A DNA stretch of 48,879 nt from a virus, in the IMG/VR virus record IMGVR_UViG_3300047472_000431, positions 1 to 48,879 of that record. The stretch is one strand, 5' to 3'. Both the position numbers and the translations under genes were made by a program. Every line of letters begins with the position of its first letter. Positions within the stretch are counted from its first letter, which is position 1. The notes under the pieces are model-generated. The model worked only from the letters and a program-made list of their open reading frames with translations, made no database searches and had not been told where the DNA came from. Below are positions 31,971 to 40,336 of this stretch, one piece after another.

Positions 31971-33878
31971 TTAGCTGTTCCCCCAAAATTTCGATTTCTT
32001 TTTCGCAGGTACTTGATTTTTCGGCGATGGCGCGACCGGTACCGCTTCGTCCCTTTCGGGTACGTAGGCATACTGCTCCTGCGCCCACCTGCTATCCGTC
32101 CACCGGTCCATTCCAAGGACATATGCCGCTGCCCGGGCGTAAACCCTGCAGTCCAAAGGCTCGTTCCTTTTATACTTTTTCATCCATACAACAACATCGT
32201 ATCCCCGTTTATTTTTTGTCAGGATAATCTCCTCAGCGGTGATGCCCCTGAAATAATTGGTATCCCGGTGCGGAAAATGACAATACCCGTCGGGAATCTC
32301 TCCAGTCTCCAGATCGATCTTTGATTTCAGAAAACCGTATAGCTCGCTCTTGATCATGCTAACCCCTATTCCCCAAACCTTGACCTTCCCGATTTTCTTA
32401 CCCGCCTTGACGATATCCACAGCTTTAGGGGCTGCGACGTAAGTATCAAGGTTTTCGCGGCCCTTTATCGGAATTACCCGGCTTATGCTATGCTTTCTGG
32501 TAAAAGAATAGACTTTTTCAGTATTATACCCCGTATCAACAGCCATAAGACGCAGTGGAAGAACGGCCTTGTCGCCGTCGCGTATCCAGGTCTCATTAAG
32601 TATCTTCTCCAGATCATCCCACACGGCCGACTGTGCAGTATCGCCGTACAGGACCCGGTAGTCGATTTGCTGAGAACGCTTCCCTTTCATCCAGCCTACA
32701 ATTTCTATTTCCAGTCGATCAGCCTGAACATCCACGCCGGCAGTGATAATGGTCACCGATGAGAATGGCCTATTAAGGTCATATTTCTCAGCGCGCTCAT
32801 AAAGCGCCTCCCAATCAGGCTTGTCCCCCTGATCTGCTTCATAACACTCGCCGAGCTTTGTATTGATGAAGACTATCTTTTTAGGAATATCGTTTTTGCT
32901 TTCTTCGTAATCCTTCGCCATGCGGCCCCAGGAGTACATGCCGTAAGGGCTATACATCGCGGAAAGATGATACCCGAAAGTATACCCATCCTCTTTCTCC
33001 GGATATTTGGCTACCCATTTACCGGCATTGAGCATACGGGTTTTATGGCGCTCTTCTATAGTTTTATTACATTCCAGACATTCATAGGTGACAGCCTGGT
33101 ACTTTCCAACCTCATAACGCAGCTGCTCGATAACCAGCACCTGGTAAGCATTGCAATGGGGACAGGGAACGTGGAAATAACGCTGGCCAGTCTTTTCGAA
33201 TTCATTGTCGATCTGGCTGGCGCCTTTTTTGGTAGGGGTGCTGGTCAGCAACATTTTGCGCCGATTACCGAATGTCGCTGTCCGGGTCTCAGCCAGATCA
33301 ACTGCTGATCCCTCGCCGCCAACGCTTTCAGGATACCGATCAATCTCATCACCGTAAATGTTTTTTGCCGGTGTCGAAGACAAACCAACAGGGCTATTGG
33401 CGCCAACCATTGACAAAAAGCCACCAGGGAATTCCTTGTACATAAGCGTGTTGCCTGAATCCTTACCCTTTGATCTCGAAACCTTCGCTCGAAGCTCGGG
33501 AGTACTTTCGATCATTTTCTCTATACGCTGCTTTGATGTCTTCTTCATCATGGTATCGGTGGGCATAATATACAGAAAAGGCGCCGGCGCGACGTCGATG
33601 GAGTATCCCACCCAGTTGTTCCCAATCTCAGTAGCGCCAACCTGGGATCCTTTCTTCATTACGATTTTCTGCGCAGGATCGCTGACCGACAGTTTTTCCA
33701 TTATTTCACGGGCGTATGGGGTTCGGCTGGTTCTGAACTTACCCGGTTCGGCTGACGTCTCCGGTAGGATTCTTTTCTGATCAGCCCACTCAGCGACGGA
33801 CATCACAGCATCCGGCGCCAGGCCAGTGTAGAATCCTTTTATTACCGAAAGGTCAATATCATCAGCAAGTTCAGGCAC
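31971..33878 (-). CDS. Terminase large subunit, lambda gpA family
   Basis: A 635-residue packaging motor. Visible are the Walker A-like KKGSQVGATE (75-84), Walker B YGDEID (175-180), a zinc-type CPHCN...CLECN pair near residue 240-270, and nuclease-domain acidic residues (GVDVQADRLEIEIVGW; LMAVDTGYNTEKV). This is the lambda gpA/phage GPA type that cuts cos DNA. It overlaps the small subunit by 8 bp and precedes the DnaA-like gene. Confidence 0.95.
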   Translation of the reverse strand: MPELADDIDLSVIKGFYTGLAPDAVMSVAEWADQKRILPETSAEPGKFRTSRTPYAREIMEKLSVSDPAQKIVMKKGSQVGATEIGNNWVGYSIDVAPAPFLYIMPTDTMMKKTSKQRIEKMIESTPELRAKVSRSKGKDSGNTLMYKEFPGGFLSMVGANSPVGLSSTPAKNIYGDEIDRYPESVGGEGSAVDLAETRTATFGNRRKMLLTSTPTKKGASQIDNEFEKTGQRYFHVPCPHCNAYQVLVIEQLRYEVGKYQAVTYECLECNKTIEERHKTRMLNAGKWVAKYPEKEDGYTFGYHLSAMYSPYGMYSWGRMAKDYEESKNDIPKKIVFINTKLGECYEADQGDKPDWEALYERAEKYDLNRPFSSVTIITAGVDVQADRLEIEIVGWMKGKRSQQIDYRVLYGDTAQSAVWDDLEKILNETWIRDGDKAVLPLRLMAVDTGYNTEKVYSFTRKHSISRVIPIKGRENLDTYVAAPKAVDIVKAGKKIGKVKVWGIGVSMIKSELYGFLKSKIDLETGEIPDGYCHFPHRDTNYFRGITAEEIILTKNKRGYDVVVWMKKYKRNEPLDCRVYARAAAYVLGMDRWTDSRWAQEQYAYVPERDEAVPVAPSPKNQVPAKKKSKFWGNS

Positions 33879-34473
33879 GTGTAAAATCGGGTTTCAGGTT
33901 TATAAACGAATTGAGCGCTTGCGTCAATTCAGTATTAAAGATATTGATCGCCTCAACCTCATTCGGGGCGGCCATGATGTCCCGGACTATCCGCTGAGGT
34001 ATATTAAAAAGAGCCTTCTTCAGTTCGTTGCCGGCCGCATAGAGGGCTTTATCTACCTTCTCCCTTTGAACAAGCTTACCCTCGGCTTCCTCCAGCTTCT
34101 TTTTATCCAGTGCAGCGCCTATAACCTCCCTTATCCTCATCGCCTCATGCGCCTGCATCCCGCTGGTTATTTTCAATGACGTCAGCAGCTGGTCTAAACT
34201 TTCTTCCTCGAAAAGAGCTCCGGCCGGCTGATCCTTCGATGGCTCTGCGACCAGTTTTTCAATTGCCTTCGCCCTGCTTACACCGGCCTTTGGTTTTATA
34301 ACCAAGTGCTGGTGTCCCCACTCTTTGTCCGCAACGACAGGGTTGATCTTTTTCAAAGCTTTATCATATCCCCGAGTGATCAGGCCTTTGGATATTGCCT
34401 TACGGACCGCCGCCTCGTCGATGTTCAACCGCCGCGCATATTCCCTCGCCGATATATGTTCCTTTTTTGCCAT
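33871..34473 (-). CDS. Terminase small subunit, Nu1-like (200 aa)
   Basis: The N terminus is a winged-helix DNA-binding segment (ISAREYARRLNIDEAAVRKA, ISKGLI), as in lambda Nu1, followed by a helical region (ALDKKKLEEAEGKLVQREKV) for oligomerisation. It would recognise the packaging site and load the large subunit. The stop overlaps the large subunit start by 8 bp. Its own start lies behind a 118-bp gap with a partial G/C-rich inverted repeat. Confidence 0.85.
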   Translation of the reverse strand: MAKKEHISAREYARRLNIDEAAVRKAISKGLITRGYDKALKKINPVVADKEWGHQHLVIKPKAGVSRAKAIEKLVAEPSKDQPAGALFEEESLDQLLTSLKITSGMQAHEAMRIREVIGAALDKKKLEEAEGKLVQREKVDKALYAAGNELKKALFNIPQRIVRDIMAAPNEVEAINIFNTELTQALNSFINLKPDFTRA

Positions 34474-34591
34474 CCAACTGCGGACTTGTGCGGACTTAAA
34501 AAAAACCTGTAACTAAAAATTGTTTGCGGCTCAGCGTAGCCGCATAAAAACTAAGGGGGGAAGGACCCAAACGGCCACCCCCTACATTCCT

Positions 34592-35263
34592 TTATGGCCC
34601 CGGGGAGCCCATTAGGAACGCGACATTGCGCTCAAAAATTCGTGGGAACACTTCATTAACTTTCTTTTCTATCGCCTGCAATGCCTTGTCATTGATGACA
34701 GCAGCATGAATTGTAATAGACAGTAAAGGCTTGATAGGAATGTCGTTTCCTGTGCTGTTTATACGCTTATTTCGCTGTACAAACCCGAATAGATTGCCGC
34801 TTTTATATGCACCGCGGGCAAATACCCTTGGTTTGGCGTTCGGAATCATGAAGGCGAAAGGAATAGTCTGCGACTGGCCTTTGATGACCTCGATAGTGAC
34901 GCCCTGCCCTACTACCTGCGTCTTCTTGGCACCCTTGATCTTCTGCACGCCTCTGCGCGTGATTGATATGGTGCGGGTTGCTGTATGGAAAACAGGATTG
35001 AATGCGTCCATCGGTATAGGAGTGGCGCTCGCAAACAAAGTCGTCACCAAAGATTTCGATGACGACTTCTGTATGTTGATCCCCGAAAGATTCTTTTGCG
35101 GGATATTGTAGATGGCTTTAACGGAGGTTCTTGCCTGAGTTCGGCCTTGAAGAATAGTTTCATTTAATGCTCTGGAAACAGCGCGGGCAAGATTAGGCTC
35201 GCTCAATTCTTTGGAGATGGATCGCAATTTTAATATTGCAGGTCCCGCATTAACATAAACCAT
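34592..35263 (-). CDS. Minor tail protein Z-like (lambda gpZ family)
   Basis: A 223-residue protein using the ATG at 35263 (MVYVNAGPAILKLRSISK); an upstream ATG at 35290 is possible. The family signature is the helix ELSEPNLARAVSRALNETIL followed by basic beta segments (QTIPFAFMIPNAKPRVFARG), as in lambda gpZ, a tail-completion protein. It is unusual in lying ahead of terminase rather than in the tail block, though this occurs in other Bacteroidota phages. It directly follows the LuxR-type regulator. Confidence 0.8.
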   Translation of the reverse strand: MVYVNAGPAILKLRSISKELSEPNLARAVSRALNETILQGRTQARTSVKAIYNIPQKNLSGINIQKSSSKSLVTTLFASATPIPMDAFNPVFHTATRTISITRRGVQKIKGAKKTQVVGQGVTIEVIKGQSQTIPFAFMIPNAKPRVFARGAYKSGNLFGFVQRNKRINSTGNDIPIKPLLSITIHAAVINDKALQAIEKKVNEVFPRIFERNVAFLMGSPGP

Positions 35264-35292
35264 AAGACGAAGATACAACCGATGTTTCACGA

Positions 35293-35322
35293 AGAGGAAT
35301 AGCTATTTTTAGCTATTCCTCT
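35293..35322. other. Perfect 12-bp hairpin at the LuxR-type gene end
   Basis: AGAGGAATAGCT (35293-35304) pairs with its complement at 35311-35322 with a 6-nt loop. The regulator's stop codon lies in the loop/right arm, and the gpZ-like gene follows. It has no T-tract on the minus strand, so it may be a processing or stabilising hairpin rather than a terminator. Confidence 0.55.
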
Positions 35323-35536
35323 GAACGCTTCCCAACTGAAAGACTGCATTCGATATATTTCCGCATGCTAGTTTTTTGATGATCTTTTTCCTATGATTTG
35401 AAACCGTATTAACCGAAATTTTGAGATCGGAAGCTGTTTTTTTAATGCTCGATCCTATTGCGGCGGATCTGATTATCTCAATTTCCCTGGCTGTTAATTT
35501 ATTCCAGTTATCTGGACCGGATTGGATATTATACAT
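35309..35536 (-). CDS. LuxR/GerE-type HTH regulator (75 aa)
   Basis: A stand-alone LuxR-family DNA-binding domain: NKLTAREIEIIRSAAIG, the second helix KKTASDLKISVNTVSNHRKK, then IIKKLACGN. It matches the GerE helix-turn-helix without any sensor domain. It sits at the head of the late operon, just before gpZ-like, terminase and all structural genes, so it may act as the late activator (the role of P2 Ogr or Mu C). The link to the repeated motif at 19026 and 29844 is only a guess. Confidence 0.85.
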   Translation of the reverse strand: MYNIQSGPDNWNKLTAREIEIIRSAAIGSSIKKTASDLKISVNTVSNHRKKIIKKLACGNISNAVFQLGSVQRNS

Positions 35537-35590
35537 GAATGCTGATTCTCATGGTTTGGGCAGGATGTAATTCGTCAATCGTTTCGATTT

Positions 35591-36043
35591 TCATCCGTTC
35601 GAAAGTAATTTAAAATTGGTTGATTTCAGGCTTTCATAGAAGGTCTGATCTTTAGTCGGATCATAGACATATGGTAGGAATATCTGCAGCGCTTCCGCCT
35701 GCTCGAGCTGGATCATCGACAGCTGGACTTCTACCCAGTCGCAGATAATCTTCCAGGCAGTACGTTCTGCCTGGGTCATCCATTTTTTGCGGTCAGCCTG
35801 ATTTTGCCCTCGGCTGGTCATGCTTCCCCAAAGGTTTTTGAAACAAGCGTCAACCTTTGCCGGCAGCTGGAAAAATACCGGGACCTGGTTGACAATCATC
35901 CGGAAAGTGACGGACGTGCAGACGCCGTCAGTATACTTTTTGCTGATGTCGGTGGCGCCGGCCTGCACCAGGCAGTGTTCGATTTTGCCAATTGACGTGA
36001 TCGCCGGGACTTCGGAGGTGTAGTTTTTAAGATTGGTTGTCAT
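35591..36043 (-). CDS. Hypothetical phage early protein (150 aa)
   Basis: A 150-residue protein with a beta-rich N terminus (CTSVTFRMIVNQVPVFFQLP) and a helical C-terminal half (QADRKKWMTQAERTAWKIIC, DWVEVQLSMIQLEQAEALQI). I recognise no family function, although proteins of this type recur in Bacteroidota prophages near replication genes. It precedes the LuxR-type gene in the same leftward unit. No membrane segment. Confidence 0.75.
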   Translation of the reverse strand: MTTNLKNYTSEVPAITSIGKIEHCLVQAGATDISKKYTDGVCTSVTFRMIVNQVPVFFQLPAKVDACFKNLWGSMTSRGQNQADRKKWMTQAERTAWKIICDWVEVQLSMIQLEQAEALQIFLPYVYDPTKDQTFYESLKSTNFKLLSNG

Positions 36044-36066
36044 GTATTCTTTCCTTTTGCGGGTAA

Positions 36067-36237
36067 TTACCCTTTTGTAATGATGATAGTTCCTTCAGGG
36101 CGCTCCATTGTAAAATGCTCTCCGGGCGGGAACGCCTCCATCAGCTCCCTTACTTCGCGCCTAACTAAGGCCCCGGCAACAGCTTGCAATGTCTCTTTTT
36201 CGTTTAGGACCAGATCGGCCTCGATTTTGACTTTCAT
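36067..36237 (-). CDS. Small hypothetical protein (56 aa)
   Basis: Starts with the ATG at 36237, which overlaps the YopX stop by 4 bp (ATGA), and ends at TAA 36067-36069. The sequence KVKIEADLVLNEKETLQAVA is followed by a helix with Arg/Glu pairs and ends HFTMERPEGTIIITKG, suggesting a small alpha/beta fold. No family recognised. The tight coupling to YopX and clean translation support it as a real gene. Confidence 0.68.
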   Translation of the reverse strand: MKVKIEADLVLNEKETLQAVAGALVRREVRELMEAFPPGEHFTMERPEGTIIITKG

Positions 36238-36716
36238 ATTGTTTGCTTTAATAATTCAGGATGCTGGTAGACGTTGCCTATGACCTCCATCTCCGGCACG
36301 GGGAGGTCATGAAAGCTGAAGAACTGGCCGGTGAACCGGCCGATCCAACCGAAGGCCCCATCTTTAAAAACTACTGCATAATATATTTTTACGGTTATCG
36401 TGCCGGCCTCTTCCTCCCATGTCTCTGGCTGGATGTCCTCATACTGGTCCATCAGGATATCCCCTTCGTATATCTTCTTCCCGTTCTTGTCCAGCAGCCC
36501 CACAAACTGCATCAGTTCGAATCCGTTCATTATGAAAATCCAATCATCGCCGACGTAGATGTGGCCGTCACTTCCTTCCAGTTGATCTTCGGTATAGTGT
36601 GCTGATGCTTCATCAAGGTCAATACCAAGGTGATCAGAGGCCGCATATACTGTTACACTCTCCAACATTACTTTATGCTGGGTATCCCAGGCCCTGAATT
36701 TAATTATCCTGCTCAT
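36234..36716 (-). CDS. YopX family phage protein (160 aa)
   Basis: Clear YopX-family pattern: IIKFRAWDTQHKVMLE at the start, FELMQFVGLLDKNGKKIYEGDIL in the middle, and a C-terminal MEVIGNVYQHPELL. These proteins are widespread in phages, form a beta-barrel-like fold and have no established function. It overlaps the genes on both sides by 4 bp within the middle leftward operon. Confidence 0.92.
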   Translation of the reverse strand: MSRIIKFRAWDTQHKVMLESVTVYAASDHLGIDLDEASAHYTEDQLEGSDGHIYVGDDWIFIMNGFELMQFVGLLDKNGKKIYEGDILMDQYEDIQPETWEEEAGTITVKIYYAVVFKDGAFGWIGRFTGQFFSFHDLPVPEMEVIGNVYQHPELLKQTI

Positions 36717-36937
36717 AAGCTATCCCTCCTTCTCATCTGGCTTGATTCGTTATGTTCGATAGTAGGGATCTCGGAATGGTTCATCAGCAGAGTATCGTCC
36801 ATAGCCGGCTCCGTGTCAGCCTGATCTTGGGATGAGGGAAATTCAGGGCGCCATCCCAATTCTAGCAAAACGATGGTTGTAAAGCCGGCTATAGCAATAG
36901 TTATAATGCCGCCGACGATGGTTTGTTTAAGCTTCAT
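36713..36937 (-). CDS. Small single-span membrane protein (74 aa)
   Basis: N-terminal hydrophobic helix about residues 5-27 (QTIVGGIITIAIAGFTTIVL and following), then a hydrophilic acidic tail to residue 74. No family is recognised. The short basic N terminus would place the tail outside or in the periplasm, as in a type II signal anchor, but topology is not certain. It overlaps both neighbours by 4 bp. Confidence 0.65.
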   Translation of the reverse strand: MKLKQTIVGGIITIAIAGFTTIVLLELGWRPEFPSSQDQADTEPAMDDTLLMNHSEIPTIEHNESSQMRRRDSL

Positions 36938-37485
36938 TGATGTAACTGGTTTTGAGATTGAACGAATAGGTCGTATAACTCGTCATCGGAGGTATCGCTG
37001 TGGGAATGATTCTCCCAAGTTCCGTCAGATAATTGCATCCAGGCCTCAATGTGAATCCATGTTGCGAAGGCAATCCCGATATTTCTCGCGATCGCCGGCA
37101 CAAGGGGATATTCCAATTCATCCGACAGGGGTAATGGCCGAGGCATACGACCCATGATGATTGGAAATTTGGCGAAAGCGGCATCTATCATTTCTTCAGG
37201 ATTGCCAAATCCTGTGCCTACGATGGTAGCGATCGTCGAGGGCCTGGTGTATACGGAATAATCCCGCCAAGAAACAATCATAACGGGACCAATAGTAGAT
37301 ACTTGATATAATCCCTCTATTGAAGAATCAGCAGGTGCAAATCCACCATCAATCATATGTAGCAGAATCCTCTGTAGGGGAGGAAAAAATTTCAGAACTG
37401 AATCCGGGGGATAGCCGATGGACACATAAGGACTAGGAGAAAAGGGAGCGGAGCCAAGAAATTCAAGCTGTTGTTTGTTCGGCAT
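36934..37485 (-). CDS. Hypothetical protein (183 aa)
   Basis: No domain recognised. The sequence is rich in Pro and aromatic residues (APFSPSPYVSIGYPP; IMGRMPRPLPLSDELEYPLV) with a hydrophobic patch at ARNIGIAFATWIHIEAWMQL that is too mixed for a clear membrane span. The end is acidic and polar (HSHSDTSDDELYDLFVQ). It is in the middle operon between a winged-helix-like gene and a membrane protein. Function is unknown. Confidence 0.65.
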   Translation of the reverse strand: MPNKQQLEFLGSAPFSPSPYVSIGYPPDSVLKFFPPLQRILLHMIDGGFAPADSSIEGLYQVSTIGPVMIVSWRDYSVYTRPSTIATIVGTGFGNPEEMIDAAFAKFPIIMGRMPRPLPLSDELEYPLVPAIARNIGIAFATWIHIEAWMQLSDGTWENHSHSDTSDDELYDLFVQSQNQLHQ

Positions 37486-37488
37486 AAT

Positions 37489-37857
37489 TCAATAATTTTT
37501 TAAAACGTGATCAATAAGCTCCTGCTGTGAGCGGTTGCTATAAATAGTCGGCGGCCGGACAATTTTCGGCTTTGGGGGATCTGGGATAACGGTAGGACAG
37601 TCCCCGGCCAGTACCCACGGCTCGCGTTTGCGCGGCGTGACATCGATATCGACTTCTTCCCATCCAGGCGCCAGGCTGACCTCGATCCCTTTCTTGCGGG
37701 ATTTCTCTTCAACGAGGATGCCCAGTTCGACCATCCGGCGGAGTAGCATGATGCCCGCGGAGTCATAACGAACATACTTGCCGGCAGTTCGCGTGTTAAG
37801 GATTACCTGACGCTGCGCCGGCGATAGATCTCTGATGAGTTCTTTAGTCGGTTTCAT
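37489..37857 (-). CDS. Winged-helix-like hypothetical protein (122 aa)
   Basis: The N-terminal 60 residues resemble a small DNA-binding winged helix: TKELIRDLSPAQRQVILNTR, then AGIMLLRRMVELGILVEEKS. A Pro/Lys-rich linker and a short helix (SQQELIDHVLKNY) finish it. It overlaps the HTH gene upstream by 14 bp. A regulatory or replication accessory role is possible. Confidence 0.65.
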   Translation of the reverse strand: MKPTKELIRDLSPAQRQVILNTRTAGKYVRYDSAGIMLLRRMVELGILVEEKSRKKGIEVSLAPGWEEVDIDVTPRKREPWVLAGDCPTVIPDPPKPKIVRPPTIYSNRSQQELIDHVLKNY

Positions 37858-38083
37858 TCTTTGATAGTTTTTGAGTCAAAAGTTTGAAAATGTCGTAATA
37901 GTCAAAGTATTCACAGAGCTGGATCAGGAGGCTCTCCTTCGGGAAGCACTTCGCCTCTAACCAGGCCTTCACCCGGGGCGGCGCAATGAAAAGCTCCGTG
38001 GCCAGCTCCTTGGTTCCCAGGTCGCGCTGGTTCATCAGGTAGCGCAGGTTACCGGCGAATATCTTTACGTCAGCTTTTGCCAT
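37844..38083 (-). CDS. XRE-like HTH protein (79 aa)
   Basis: A single HTH domain: FAGNLRYLMNQRDLGTKELA then TELFIAPPRVKAWLEAKCFP, followed by LLIQLCEYFDYYDIFKLL. It is truncated at the front relative to long XRE repressors but has the helical order of the family. It overlaps the RuvC-like gene by 19 bp. It may modulate the middle operon. Confidence 0.78.
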   Translation of the reverse strand: MAKADVKIFAGNLRYLMNQRDLGTKELATELFIAPPRVKAWLEAKCFPKESLLIQLCEYFDYYDIFKLLTQKLSKNETD

Positions 38084-38517
38084 TGATTGGGGTTTTGGAG
38101 TCCAAAGACGAGCATAGCCGCATCCCGGCCGTGCTCAGAGGTTTTGCCGGTATACCCTGTGATCTTGCGGAAGGTATCGGCGTTCAGTTTCGTCAGCTGC
38201 TTACGAGGCCTGACCATCTCGAAGGGGACTTTTAGGTCTGTAAGAAAATCCTCCCAGATCTTGGCGTCACGCATGACAGAGCCTGCGCCTTTCAGCCGGT
38301 GCTGCTGCAGCTGGCGCCCAAAGACAGCCTGGCGCGAATCCTCGACCAGGATTTTGACGATATGGCGCTGCATGGTCTGGACTGTATCCATAGCCACGTG
38401 AATCGGGTATGTGTAAATCCCCAAGTGCTTAACCTCTGGAACCCAGAAAGCCAAACCCGTCTTTACGCCAGTGTCGATGCCGACAAAATACCAGTATTTC
38501 TTATGCAGTTCGATCAT
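38065..38517 (-). CDS. RuvC-like Holliday junction resolvase (150 aa)
   Basis: RNase H-fold nuclease with the RuvC order of acidic residues: Asp15 in GIDTGVKTG, Glu59 in LVEDSR, and His129/Asp132 in EHGRDAAM. Residues 63-75 (QAVFGRQLQQHRL) form the helix between. It should cut four-way DNA junctions during recombination or before packaging. It overlaps neighbours by 4 and 19 bp, next to the replication protein. Confidence 0.88.
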   Translation of the reverse strand: MIELHKKYWYFVGIDTGVKTGLAFWVPEVKHLGIYTYPIHVAMDTVQTMQRHIVKILVEDSRQAVFGRQLQQHRLKGAGSVMRDAKIWEDFLTDLKVPFEMVRPRKQLTKLNADTFRKITGYTGKTSEHGRDAAMLVFGLQNPNQWQKLT

Positions 38518-39563
38518 AACAAGAATAAAGTCCCCATCCCCAGTGTTTTATTTTGTTTGAAAAATTCCAGAACTCCGTATGCCTTCATCAGGCGCTTGCC
38601 GACGATATCTCCTTCCAGCTGGTGGTCGGTCATGTATTGCTGAACATGCGCCTTGATTCGCTGTACCTCTTCCTGTGAGAAGGCAACCAGGTGAGTACTC
38701 TTCAGGAAGTTGTAGTGATCGGCCGTTATGCTGATGACCGTCACCATGCTGCTGTTATCCAGCCAGAGCTCATACATGGCATTGAGTTCACGCTGTATGT
38801 CGTTCAGCTTTGGCCCGTCATATACCTGATGGGTGCGCGGGGGCGTCGGCTTCTCATCGCGTTTGGGACGATCCGGCGGCTTAAAGATGCCCTGGATCTC
38901 GTGCCGAATCCAATTCCGGCCAGCTGCCTGCCAGTTCTTGATCGGCTTGTTCTTGCCCTGCACCCAGCCGTTCGTTTCGTAATGATCGACGAACAGGCCT
39001 GCCTGATTGTAACATTTGTCCTCTGGCCAATGCTGGGGATGTTGCGGATCGCCCACGGTAGCCTTGAAAAATGTAGCGACCTGCTGATGTGTAGGAGGCA
39101 TGATTTTTTTTTTATCTCCCCTACTCTCACCCGATCTTGTGTGTGGCGCCGAAGGCGTCCCTGTATTCTTTTCTTTTTCTACTTCTACTTCGGTTTCTAA
39201 TTCAGCCCGGAACTCGTTAACGACTTCCGGGAAGTCGGTGGAATTTGGTAACGGATACTTATTCTTCGCTTTATCAAGGCGTTGACGGAAGTCCTGTATC
39301 TGTAGGTACCTTTTGCCTGTGGCTTCGTAGAGAACAATCAGTCCGGCCTTCTGGCACTCGGCCATCCAACGGGAAATGTCGGCCTCTCTCACTCCATCGA
39401 GCATCAAGGGAAACAGGCTCGCCTTCAACAGGCTTATATTGGCGAATAAGCAACCATAGTCATCCGCCTTCATGATCAGTCGAACAAAGAACCGCTCAGC
39501 ATGAACAGAGAGTAATTTGATCTTATCGCTATCGGTCCAGTCGCGTAACATTCTATTTGGCAT
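38514..39563 (-). CDS. Winged-helix phage replication protein (349 aa)
   Basis: The first 100 residues are a winged-helix domain (LSVHAERFFVRLIMKADDYG, then LFPLMLDGVREADISRWMAE), as in phage replisome-organiser and O-like proteins. A linker rich in Glu/Lys/Ser follows, then a block FVDHYETNGWVQGKNKPIKN WQ (around residues 193-215, spacing added), ending NWIRHEI, which is typical of DnaT/DnaD-like loader proteins. It likely binds the origin or loads helicase. No helicase gene is visible in the window, so host DnaB would be used. Confidence 0.8.
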   Translation of the reverse strand: MPNRMLRDWTDSDKIKLLSVHAERFFVRLIMKADDYGCLFANISLLKASLFPLMLDGVREADISRWMAECQKAGLIVLYEATGKRYLQIQDFRQRLDKAKNKYPLPNSTDFPEVVNEFRAELETEVEVEKEKNTGTPSAPHTRSGESRGDKKKIMPPTHQQVATFFKATVGDPQHPQHWPEDKCYNQAGLFVDHYETNGWVQGKNKPIKNWQAAGRNWIRHEIQGIFKPPDRPKRDEKPTPPRTHQVYDGPKLNDIQRELNAMYELWLDNSSMVTVISITADHYNFLKSTHLVAFSQEEVQRIKAHVQQYMTDHQLEGDIVGKRLMKAYGVLEFFKQNKTLGMGTLFLL

Positions 39564-39647
39564 TCGGTCTTGGATTTTTGCCTGTTCTATGTATTCGCGG
39601 GTACGGAAGGGTATAAATGAAAGAAGGGTCTTACCCCGGAACTTGGG

Positions 39648-39842
39648 TCAGCTCCGGCATACTCGGGGCAACTGATGCAACAACTGATCAACATCCTGCT
39701 CGCGCCGCTGCGCCTCCTGCAGGTAGGATTTCTTCATAGGATCGGTTTTCGGGTCACCCCGGTAACCGTAGTAGTCTTTCTGCGCCTTGCGCATGGCAGC
39801 TGTCTTATCAAAAAGTTGCTGCAGTAAATACTTTGCGTCCAT
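39648..39842 (-). CDS. Small hypothetical protein (64 aa)
   Basis: Starts at the ATG at 39842 (MDAKYLLQQLFDKTAAMRK); a longer frame overlaps the gene upstream. It is charged and helical with many Lys/Asp/Gln (AQKDYYGYRGDPKTDPMKKS), without a recognised family. It lies between the replication protein and the AbrB-like gene. Function is unknown. Confidence 0.65.
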   Translation of the reverse strand: MDAKYLLQQLFDKTAAMRKAQKDYYGYRGDPKTDPMKKSYLQEAQRREQDVDQLLHQLPRVCRS

Positions 39843-39862
39843 ATAGCGTGTTTTAATGATGA

Positions 39863-40271
39863 TTACAGGGAAGGCCGGAAAATGATACCCCAATACTGTG
39901 TGCCGGCCTTATCCCCTTTCATGACGGTGGGTTGGCCGGCGATCATCGCTTTGGCGCTCTTTTCCCGATCGAGGCCCAGTGCTTCTACCAAAGTGCGAAC
40001 CAGGACAGCATGCGAAAAGAGGCATATCTTCTTTTTGACATCTTCCCGGATCGCGAAGCCGTGCTCCCGGTCTTTGAAGAAATACCAATTCTCCGGGTGT
40101 TCTTCGTCCTGGGTCAGTGTCACCTTGTCGCCGTTTTTTATGCCCATCAGTTCGACGGCTTCGGTGTTGAAGGTGATGGTCCCGGCCTTGGCGAATGTTA
40201 CCCGGGGAACCTTGTTTACCCCCCCCCCATTCTTTTGGCAGGGTCTGCTCAGAGAAATAGATCAATTTCAT
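39863..40271 (-). CDS. AbrB-like small protein interrupted at a G10 tract
   Basis: The gene reads MKLIYFSEQTLPKEW from ATG 40271, then crosses ten consecutive G residues (minus strand, 40219-40228) and leaves frame. With nine Gs it continues VNKVPRVTFAKAGTITFNTE, then VELMGIKNGDKVTLTQDEEH, to the stop at 39863; an ATG at 40147 alone gives a 94-residue fragment. The beta-type pattern with AKAGTITFNTEAVEL resembles SpoVT-AbrB swapped-hairpin proteins common in Bacteroidota phages. The frameshift could be a sequencing or assembly error, a true mutation, or phase variation. The downstream part shows no sign of decay. Confidence 0.7.
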
Positions 40272-40336
40272 TTTATTGACTTTTGGTGTTAAGATATTGG
40301 CGTCCGGCGCCTATTAGTTACTGTAAATGAAAATCA

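Noticed and set aside
34474-34591. A missing small gene or terminator between gpZ-like and terminase small subunit
   Set aside because: Only a weak G/C inverted repeat with no clear T-tract and no open frame of note.
39909-40271. Arg/His-rich product reading through the G10 tract in the shifted frame
   Set aside because: After the Gs it gives a low-complexity basic sequence; the other frame is the real gene.
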